Source: Micromonospora sp. CP22
GTDB lineage: Bacteria; Actinomycetota; Actinomycetes; Mycobacteriales; Micromonosporaceae
Length of the DNA stretch: 64,000 bases
Direction of reading: 5' to 3'
Assembly: GCF_009712475.1 (NCBI RefSeq)
Contig: NZ_VCJO01000004.1
Coordinates: forward strand, 124,001 to 188,000
The notes beneath the pieces were generated by a model, which saw only the letters and a list, made by a program, of their open reading frames with translations, was not told the origin of the DNA and ran no database searches. Shown piece after piece: positions 35,192-41,737 of this stretch (position 1 is its first letter; each line of letters begins with the position of its first letter). The translations under genes were made by a program, and so were the position numbers.

Positions 35192-36078
35192 CCCGCCGCC
35201 GTACCGCGTCGCTGCTCGCCCTGCTGGTCCTGGTCGCCGGGTGCGCGCCGCCGCGGTCCGGCTCGCTCGGCCCGGCACCCACCGCCGCGCCGGGCCCGCC
35301 CAGCTCCACCAGCGTCGGAGAGCCGCCCACCACGGCGGCGTCGACCAGCACGCCCCCGAACACCGACACCCCCGCCCGGCCGACGCGCGACCCCGGCACC
35401 ACCGCCGCCAGCCGGGCGGCGACCCTCACCCTGCAACTGTGGTACGTCCGCGACGGGCGACTCGCACCGACCCGGCGTACCCGGCCGACCACCGTGGCCA
35501 CCTCACGGCTCGCCCTGGAGGAACTGGCCGCCGGACCGACCACTGCCGAGTCCGCCACCGGCCTGGTCACCCTCGTGCCCGACGGCACGCAGGTGAGCCG
35601 CATCGTCGCGGGTGTCGCCACGGTCCGGCTGGCCGCCGCGCCCGATCCGGTGGTCGGCAGGTTACGGGAGGCCCAGGTGGTCTACACCCTCACCCAGTTC
35701 CCCACCGTCCGGCAGGTCGCCTTCGGCACCGCCACACCGACCGACCGCGCCGACTACGCCGACCTGCTGCCGCCGATCGTGGTGACCAGCCCGACCATCG
35801 GCGACCGGGTGACCAGCCCGGTCACCGTCACCGGCAGCGCGGACGTGTTCGAGGCGACCGTCAACGTCCGGGTGCTCGACGCCACCGGCCGCCAGCTCGC
35901 CACCGCCTTCACCACCGCCACCTGCGGCACCGGATGCCGAGGCAGCTACCGGGTCAACGTGCGCTACCGGCTCTCCCGCGACCAGTCCGGCACCATCGAG
36001 GTGTACGAGGTGTCCGCCGACGACGGCTCCCGCACGAAGACCGTCGCCGTACCGGTGACCCTGGCCGCCACCGGGTAG
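35188..36078 (+). CDS. GerMN-domain lipoprotein
   Basis: A 296-residue lipoprotein with lipobox LVAGCAPP, a long Pro/Thr/Ser-rich linker (about residues 25-80), a GerMN domain (LQLWYVRDGRLAPTRR, LEELAAGPT, VVYTLTQFPTVRQVAF) and a C-terminal Gmad2-like Ig domain (VTSPTIGDRVTSPVTVTGSADVFEATV). It is coupled to the kinase by an ATGA overlap. This resembles the MtrAB-LpqB arrangement, but it lacks the LpqB propeller. A plausible role is to modulate kinase signalling at the envelope. One rare TTA codon is present near 35662. Confidence 0.85.
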   Translation: MTRRRTASLLALLVLVAGCAPPRSGSLGPAPTAAPGPPSSTSVGEPPTTAASTSTPPNTDTPARPTRDPGTTAASRAATLTLQLWYVRDGRLAPTRRTRPTTVATSRLALEELAAGPTTAESATGLVTLVPDGTQVSRIVAGVATVRLAAAPDPVVGRLREAQVVYTLTQFPTVRQVAFGTATPTDRADYADLLPPIVVTSPTIGDRVTSPVTVTGSADVFEATVNVRVLDATGRQLATAFTTATCGTGCRGSYRVNVRYRLSRDQSGTIEVYEVSADDGSRTKTVAVPVTLAATG

Positions 36079-36251
36079 ACCACCGTTCCCTACCGGCGAC
36101 GGCTTCCCGGGCATGGCTGCGATCCGCCGCTGTACGCCCAAGTCGGGCGGCCGCGTGCCCCTGTGGCCGTACGCTCGGACTGTTCGGCCTGACGGCGGCG
36201 AGTGCCGCCAGCCGACGCGACGACGAGGAGTTCCACCGAACGAGGCCGACA

Positions 36252-36797
36252 GTGACATCGCGGGAGATCTGGACCATCGGGCACTGGACATGCCCCGAGC
36301 CGGCGTTCCTGAAGCCGCTGCACGAGCACGACATCACTCTGCTCGTCGACGTCCGCGCGCAGCCCGGGTCGCGACGCAACCCGCAGTTCAGCCGCGACGC
36401 GCTGCCGCACTGGTTGGAGCGGGCCGGCATCGACTACCTGCACCTGCCCGAGCTGGGCGGCCGACGCCGCAAACAGGACGTGGACCCGCAGGTCAACGCG
36501 GGCTGGCGGCAACCAAGCTTCAAGAACTACGCCGACTACACCCTGACACCGCAGTATCAGGCAGGCATCAGCCGACTGGCCGACCTCGCCACACAGCACC
36601 GCACCGCCATCATGTGCGGCGAGCCGATGCCGTGGCGCTGCCACCGGCTGCTCATCGCCAGCACGCTCACCGCTGACGGCTGGACGGTGTGGCACCTGAT
36701 CGGCAACGCCGCGCCTCGGCGGCACGAACTCGGTATGTGGGGTGCGGATCCGTCGATCGGCACGGACGGGCAGGTAACCTACCCGCCGTCGTCGTGA
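36252..36797 (+). CDS. DUF488 domain protein
   Basis: A 181-residue DUF488 protein. Family markers are IWTIGHWTCPEPAFLKPL, LLVDVRAQPGSRRNPQFSRDAL, the proline-turn YLHLPELGGRR and the cysteines in IMCGEPMPWRCHRLLIA. Biochemical function of the family is not established. The start GTG at 36252 gives a protein beginning MTSREIWTIG; a longer reading frame upstream lacks similarity. It is separated by about 170 bp from the GerMN gene. Confidence 0.82.
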   Translation: MTSREIWTIGHWTCPEPAFLKPLHEHDITLLVDVRAQPGSRRNPQFSRDALPHWLERAGIDYLHLPELGGRRRKQDVDPQVNAGWRQPSFKNYADYTLTPQYQAGISRLADLATQHRTAIMCGEPMPWRCHRLLIASTLTADGWTVWHLIGNAAPRRHELGMWGADPSIGTDGQVTYPPSS

Positions 36798-36870
36798 GCC
36801 ACGACGTGGCGTTCTGTCCCCCGGACGAAATGGTCCGCACCGAAGCGGCGATCCCCTCTCCACGTGAGGC

Positions 36871-37050
36871 TCAGCGGTTCTGGCGTTCGATGCCGCGACG
36901 GACGAGGTCACGGATGCCGGGCAGGGTGACCGCGCGGATCGTGACCTCGTTCAGCCAGACGTGCAGGCGACTCGGCGGCGCGTACTGGTTCATGCCCCGT
37001 CGGGCGAGCGCCTGCCGCTTGACCACCTCGGCGCGGAGGCCGGCCTGCGG
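36871..37050 (-). pseudogene. C-terminal remnant, possibly of an FAD-dependent monooxygenase
   Basis: Minus-strand reading that ends at a TGA at 36871. Its last 55 or so residues include EVVKRQALARRGMNQY, then PSRLHVWLNEVTIRA and IRDLVRRGIER, the pattern of the C-terminal helices of class A flavin monooxygenases. Upstream of about 37050 the frame becomes arginine/proline-rich shadow sequence opposite the start of another gene, and no FAD motif is found. Read as a truncated gene end; the parent family is a tentative call. Confidence 0.4.
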
Positions 37051-38042
37051 TGACCGATGATGGGTCCGTGGCCCAGCAGCAGCACGCGGTACGCCGGAGG
37101 AACCTTCCCACGTCGAGCGCGGAGGGGGCGTGGCATGCGCTGGTCCTCGACGTCGAACAGCCAGCTCGCCCCGCACTGCGGGTGGAGGTAGCCGGCCGCG
37201 GCCTGCTCGTGCTGCGGCACGGCACCGAGATCGTGCTCCTGGCCAGCGTGGCGGATGACCGCTTCGGCGTCGCGTACGCCGCAACAGGGCAGCACCGCCC
37301 GCCGGTCGCGCCGATCCGCGCCGCCCAGGCGGCGACCTTCGGCACCGCCGACGCGGGCGGCGTCTGGCAGGGGCGGTGGGCGCACCACTTCGCTGCCGCG
37401 CTGAGCGGAACCGTCGACGGGCCGTTACACGCGGGTCGCTGGGTGATCGGCGGCGACATCGCCCACCCGGCCGGCGACGCGGCGCGGCACCGGACCCCGG
37501 TCCTGTTACCGCACGACCGGGGCTGGATCGACTGGTTCAGCGGAGACCGGCACCGGCAGATTCTGCCGCTGCGCCCGCTGGCCAACCCTGAGGCCGGGCG
37601 GGTCAGGGCCTATCGGAAGCAGTTCCGGGAGGGCATCCTCCCCCCTGTGCTGCTCTGGTGGATCAGTGGTCTCGACTGCCCCGTCGTGCTGGACGGTCAC
37701 GATCGACTCGTCGCCGCTGCCGCCGAGGACGGACAGCCGCCGGTGCTCACGCTCTCCTTGGTGGACCAGCACCAGGTCGACGTCGACACGGACACCACCG
37801 TGCGCCGCTACGCGACGACCACCCGGACCGTACGGCACCAGGTGTCCGCCGGTACGCCCGGCGCGGCGGAGGCCCTCGCCGCCGCGCACCGCCGCCTCGC
37901 CCGCGACCTACGCGGTATCGAAACCGGTTACGGCACCACTCGTGCCTGGCCGTTGCGGGGCGGCCCGGCGACGTGGCACCGCCTCGCCGAGGCACATGTG
38001 CCGGACTGGCACACGGAGATCAGCGCGGCCGACGGGACGTAG
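37050..38042 (+). CDS. Orphan protein with ParB-like segment
   Basis: A 330-residue protein without a recognised family over most of its length. A central stretch, EGILPPVLLWWISGLDCPVV followed by LDGHDRLVAAAAEDG, resembles the ParB/sulfiredoxin-like fold motif in which a VLDGHHRL loop binds nucleotide. No signal peptide or membrane helix. Two rare TTA leucine codons occur (near 37427 and 37505), unusual for this GC content. The GTG at 37050 has a poor ribosome binding site; GTG at 37068 is an alternative. It is flanked by truncated genes on both sides, suggesting arrival by recombination. The function is not known. Confidence 0.65.
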   Translation: MTDDGSVAQQQHAVRRRNLPTSSAEGAWHALVLDVEQPARPALRVEVAGRGLLVLRHGTEIVLLASVADDRFGVAYAATGQHRPPVAPIRAAQAATFGTADAGGVWQGRWAHHFAAALSGTVDGPLHAGRWVIGGDIAHPAGDAARHRTPVLLPHDRGWIDWFSGDRHRQILPLRPLANPEAGRVRAYRKQFREGILPPVLLWWISGLDCPVVLDGHDRLVAAAAEDGQPPVLTLSLVDQHQVDVDTDTTVRRYATTTRTVRHQVSAGTPGAAEALAAAHRRLARDLRGIETGYGTTRAWPLRGGPATWHRLAEAHVPDWHTEISAADGT

Positions 38043-38078
38043 GGTCGACGCCTGCCCCCGACGGGCGTCGACCGCAGC

Positions 38079-38240
38079 TCAACCCTTCACACAGATCACC
38101 TGCTTGAGGTGGGCGACCACCTCGACCAGGTCATCCTGCTGCGCCATCACCTCGGTGATGTCCTTGTACGCGCCGGGGATCTCGTCGAGAACTCCGGCGT
38201 CCTTGCGGCACTCCACACCCGACGTCTGCGCCGCCAGGCA
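38079..38240 (-). pseudogene. rtcB: C-terminal remnant of RtcB RNA ligase
   Basis: The minus strand encodes TSGVECRKDAGVLDEIPGAY followed by KDITEVMAQQDDLVEVVAHL and KQVICVKG, then TGA. This is the conserved C-terminus of the RtcB 3'-phosphate RNA ligase, including the terminal VKG. Upstream of about 38240 similarity stops and the sequence runs into a strong hairpin; the first about 90% of rtcB is absent. A degraded, non-functional fragment. Confidence 0.75.
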
Positions 38241-38258
38241 CGCGGGGTGCGGAGAACA

Positions 38259-38298
38259 CGAGGGCCGCCCCGACCCATGGCGGGTGGGGCGGCCCTCG
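38259..38298. terminator. Strong hairpin, probable terminator of the Mrp operon
   Basis: Thirteen-base arms CGAGGGCCGCCCC / GGGGCGGCCCTCG pair perfectly, and four further bases (ACCC/GGGT) extend the stem. It lies 144 bp beyond the mnhG stop. The 143 bp between contain no recognisable gene. Confidence 0.65.
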
Positions 38299-38441
38299 GC
38301 GTCGGCCGACGCGCTGGCTAGCTGCGTCCGTCCGATCGCCGGGGCGATGTGATCAGGCCAGCTGGTGCGCCGGTGGGCACGAGTACGCCAGTCGGCCGGT
38401 AGTGGTTGCGTTGCCGCCCCGCAATGGATATCGCCCGGCCC

Positions 38442-38816
38442 TCAGGCCCGGACCTCGTCCCGCTCACCGGCGAGCCGGTCCAGGTGGGCGGCGAGTTCGT
38501 CGGTGAGCAACAGGTCGGTGCGGATCTCCTCGTGCGGGTACCCGGCCCGACCAATCATGTGCGCGGCCACCGGGGCGGTGGCCAGCTGGAAGATGCCGAC
38601 CAGCACCAGCGTGGTGATGTCCACGCCGGTCCGCAGCCGCAGCGCGCAGCCGACCAGCACCAGCAGCAGTCCGAGGACCTGCGGCTTGGCGGCGGCATGC
38701 ATCCGGGTGAGCAGGTCCGGGAAGCGCACCAGGGCCACCCCGGCGGCGAGACTGAGGAGCGCGCCGCTGATCAGGCAGACGGCGGCGACGATGTCGAGGA
38801 CGGCGTCGAGGGTCAT
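38442..38816 (-). CDS. mnhG: Mrp Na+/H+ antiporter subunit G
   Basis: A 124-residue three-helix membrane protein of the MnhG/MrpG family. Markers are LISGALLSLAAGVALVRFPDLLTRMH and the helix LVLVGIFQLATAPVAAHMIGRAGY. The C-terminal tail is cytosolic and acidic/basic mixed. It is the last gene of the operon; its start overlaps the mnhF stop (ATGA). Confidence 0.92.
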   Translation of the reverse strand: MTLDAVLDIVAAVCLISGALLSLAAGVALVRFPDLLTRMHAAAKPQVLGLLLVLVGCALRLRTGVDITTLVLVGIFQLATAPVAAHMIGRAGYPHEEIRTDLLLTDELAAHLDRLAGERDEVRA

Positions 38817-39076
38817 TCGCTCTTCCTCCGCGTGGCGAAACGGGCGATGCTGACCGACCCGACGAACCCGAGGACCGCGAGGACCACCAGCACCGGCAGG
38901 GCGGTGGCGTCACGGCTGTAGGCGGCCTCGGTGGCGATCGCGGCGACGATGATGGCCAGCAGCACGTCGGTGGCCACGGCCCGGTCCAGGATCGACGGAC
39001 CCCGGATGATGCGGCTCAGGGTCAGCCCACCGGCCACCGCCAACAACACGGTGACGGTCACGGCGACGGTGGTCAT
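38813..39076 (-). CDS. mnhF: Mrp antiporter subunit F
   Basis: An 87-residue, three-helix subunit with the family segment RIIRGPSILDRAVATDVL, whose central Asp is conserved. The four-base overlaps with mnhE and mnhG indicate strict co-translation. It belongs to the hetero-oligomeric cation/proton antiporter complex in the cytoplasmic membrane. Confidence 0.92.
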   Translation of the reverse strand: MTTVAVTVTVLLAVAGGLTLSRIIRGPSILDRAVATDVLLAIIVAAIATEAAYSRDATALPVLVVLAVLGFVGSVSIARFATRRKSE

Positions 39077-39702
39077 GTCGGTTCCCCTTCCAGGTGCGCC
39101 AACGGGTTCGGGTACCCGGCGGTGCGGACTCGGCGCAGCTCGTCGGCTGAGCCGACGGCCTCGATGATGCGCGCCTCCAGGTCGTACACGCTGCGCCGGA
39201 ACTGTTCGACCTCGTCCCGGCTGTTCACACCGATGACGTGGACGAACAGGGTGCCGGTGGTGCGGTCGGCCTCCAGGATCAGGCTGCCCGGGACCAGGGT
39301 CAGCGCCTCGGCGGTGAGGGTGAGGTTGAGGTCGGTGTTCACCCGCAACGGGACCGCGATGATGGCGCTACGCGGCACATGCCTGGGCCGCAGGGCCAGC
39401 CAGGCGATCTGCGCCGAGGCGACCACCAGGTCGCTGAGGAAGCGTCGCCAGAAACGCAGCATCCCGAGCGGGTGGATCCGCCCGGCGAACGTCACCGGCG
39501 GCAGCGGGAAGACCGCGATGAGGATCGCGGCCACCACCAGCCCACTGATCACGTTGGCCCAGGAGAGCGTGCCCCAGAGCAGCACCCAGACCGTCACCAG
39601 ACCGGTCATCGCGATGATCTGGTTGCGGTGCCGGGCCGATCGGCTCAGCGGCGGGTTCGGCGGGTCGACCGGTTCGGCGGGGGTCATCTGGTCGGCGCTC
39701 AC
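39073..39702 (-). CDS. mnhE: Mrp antiporter subunit E
   Basis: A 209-residue MnhE/MrpE protein. Two or three N-terminal helices are followed by a cytosolic domain containing RSAIIAVPLRVNTDLNLTLTAEALTLVPGSL and LFVHVIGVNSRDEVEQFRRSV. A polar 28-residue N-terminal extension precedes the first helix. GTG at 39702 overlaps the mnhD stop. Confidence 0.92.
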   Translation of the reverse strand: MSADQMTPAEPVDPPNPPLSRSARHRNQIIAMTGLVTVWVLLWGTLSWANVISGLVVAAILIAVFPLPPVTFAGRIHPLGMLRFWRRFLSDLVVASAQIAWLALRPRHVPRSAIIAVPLRVNTDLNLTLTAEALTLVPGSLILEADRTTGTLFVHVIGVNSRDEVEQFRRSVYDLEARIIEAVGSADELRRVRTAGYPNPLAHLEGEPT

Positions 39703-41276
39703 GGCGTACCCCCCGGGAAGACGGCGTCGACGTACGGTGTCCGACGCAGCAGGTCGTTGGCGGCGTCACTGCTGACATCGAAGAGTGGACCGGCGACCAC
39801 GGTCAGCACCAGGCCGAAGACCACCAGCGCCACGGTCGGCGCGATCATCAGCTTGGGCAGCACGGCGCCGGAGTGCCCGGCGGGCAACGGCTGCTGCGGC
39901 TGGACCGAGCCGTCGACTTGGGATGCCTGCTCCGCCTCGTCGGCGTCCGGCATCTCCGCGTGCGGGGCCCGCCAGAACGCCAGGTTCCACACCCGGGCCA
40001 CCGCGTACAGGGTGAGCAGACTGGTGATCAGCCCACCGGCGACCAGGATCCAGGCCAACACCCCACCGTCGTCGATACCGGCCTGGACCAGGCCGAGTTT
40101 GCCGAGGAACCCGGAGAAGGGTGGGATGCCGGCGAGGTTCAGCGCGGGTACGAAGAACAGGATGGCCAGCAGTGGCGAGAGTCTCGCCAGGCCACCGAGG
40201 CGTTCCATGTTGGTGCTGCCACCTCGACGTTCGACCAGGCCGGCGGCGAGGAAGAGGGTGGTCTGGATGGTGATGTGGTGCACCACGTAGAAGATCGCCG
40301 CGGACAGCCCGAGAGCCGAGGTCAACCCGACTCCGAAGAGCATGTAGCCGATGTGGCTGATCAGGGTGAACGACAGCAACCGTTTGATGTCCGACTGGGC
40401 GACCGCGCCGAGGATGCCGACCACCATGGTCAGCACCGCCGTCACCATCAGCAGGGTCGCGGTCCGACCGCCGGGGAAGAGCAGCGTCTCGGTCCGGATG
40501 ATGGCGTACACACCGACTTTGGTGAGCAGTCCGGCGAAGACGGCGGTGACCGGGGCCGGGGCGGTCGGGTAACTGTCCGGCAGCCAGGCCGACAGGGGGA
40601 AGACCGCCGCTTTGATGCCGAAGGCCAGCAGCAGCATGCCCTGCAACAACAGCCGCAGGTCGTCCGGTAGGGCGTCCAGCCGGTCGACGAGCTGGGCCAG
40701 GTTGAGCGTCCCGGTCGAGGCGTACACCAGGCCGATCGCGACCAGGAAGATCACCGACGAGAGCAGGCTCACCACGACGTACGTGGTGCCGGCCCGGATT
40801 CGCGTCTCGGTGCTGCCCAGGGTGAGCAGCACGTAGCTGGCGACCAGCAGGATCTCGAAGCCGACGTAGAGGTTGAACAGGTCACCGGAGAGGAAGGCGT
40901 TGCACACACCGGCGGTCAGCACCAGGTAGGTCGGGTGGTAGACCGACAGCGGCGTCTCCTCGTTGCCGTCGGCCATGCCCTGACCCATGGAGTACACCAG
41001 CACGCAGAGGGTCACCGCGGCGGAGACCACCAGCATCAGGGCAGCGAGTTGGTCGGCCACCAGGACGATGCCCAACGGTGCGACCCAGCCGCCGACCTCC
41101 ACCACGAGCGGCCCGTCTTTGCTGGACTGCACCAGCAGCGTCGCGGCCACCCCGACGGTGGCGGTGAGCACGGTCAGGCTCACCCACCGCTGGGCGCGCG
41201 GACGCCCGAGCAGCAGCAGTGTCAATGCCGCGCCGAGCAGTGGCATCACCACCGGCAGCGGAACGAGGTGCGTCAT
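39699..41276 (-). CDS. mnhD: Mrp antiporter subunit D (NuoN-like)
   Basis: A 525-residue, roughly 14-helix subunit homologous to proton-pumping subunits of complex I. Conserved points are the Glu of NLYVGFEILLVASYVLL, the lysine in FGIKAAVFPLSAWLPDSYP, AGLLTKVGVYAIIRT, and SHIGYMLFGVGLTS. A polar insert (residues about 455-485) lies before the last helix. Its start overlaps the mnhC stop region by four bases. Confidence 0.93.
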   Translation of the reverse strand: MTHLVPLPVVMPLLGAALTLLLLGRPRAQRWVSLTVLTATVGVAATLLVQSSKDGPLVVEVGGWVAPLGIVLVADQLAALMLVVSAAVTLCVLVYSMGQGMADGNEETPLSVYHPTYLVLTAGVCNAFLSGDLFNLYVGFEILLVASYVLLTLGSTETRIRAGTTYVVVSLLSSVIFLVAIGLVYASTGTLNLAQLVDRLDALPDDLRLLLQGMLLLAFGIKAAVFPLSAWLPDSYPTAPAPVTAVFAGLLTKVGVYAIIRTETLLFPGGRTATLLMVTAVLTMVVGILGAVAQSDIKRLLSFTLISHIGYMLFGVGLTSALGLSAAIFYVVHHITIQTTLFLAAGLVERRGGSTNMERLGGLARLSPLLAILFFVPALNLAGIPPFSGFLGKLGLVQAGIDDGGVLAWILVAGGLITSLLTLYAVARVWNLAFWRAPHAEMPDADEAEQASQVDGSVQPQQPLPAGHSGAVLPKLMIAPTVALVVFGLVLTVVAGPLFDVSSDAANDLLRRTPYVDAVFPGGTP

Positions 41277-41737
41277 CCGGCCCTCCCCGAGTCCACCGTG
41301 CCGGCCAGGGTCCGGTCGGCACCGGTTTCCTCGTTGTCGTCGTCATCGTCACCGTCGACGTCGTCGTCCGGGACCTCGTCGCGCTCGGCGAGGTCCATGA
41401 TCCGGCGGTCCTCGACGTCGTCCTGCACCTCGTCGTGCCCGTTGAGGTGCCAGCTGCGGTACGCCAGGGCGAGCAGGAACGCCGTCATGCCGAGCGTGAT
41501 CACGATGGCGGTGAGGATCATCGCCTGCGGCAACGGATCGCTCATCTCCTCCTGCGAGGAACTGCCGACGATCGGCGGCGCGCCGGCCCGCCCACCGGTG
41601 AGCAGCAGCAGGTTGGCCCCGTTGCCGAGCAGGATGACCCCCATCAACACCCGGGTGAGGCTGCGTTCCAGCAGCAGCGTCACGCCGGCCGCGACGAGCA
41701 CGCCGATCACGATGACGTAGGTGAGGTTCGGTGTCAC
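41273..41737 (-). CDS. mnhC: Mrp antiporter subunit C (NuoK-like)
   Basis: A 154-residue NuoK-like subunit with three helices; conserved segments are LTRVLMGVILLGNGANLLLL and DPLPQAMILTAIVITLGMTAFLLAL. The C-terminal about 40 residues form a very acidic tail (DDDVDGDDDDDNEETG), longer than the family core and presumably cytosolic. ATG at 41737 overlaps the mnhA stop. Confidence 0.93.
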   Translation of the reverse strand: MTPNLTYVIVIGVLVAAGVTLLLERSLTRVLMGVILLGNGANLLLLTGGRAGAPPIVGSSSQEEMSDPLPQAMILTAIVITLGMTAFLLALAYRSWHLNGHDEVQDDVEDRRIMDLAERDEVPDDDVDGDDDDDNEETGADRTLAGTVDSGRAG

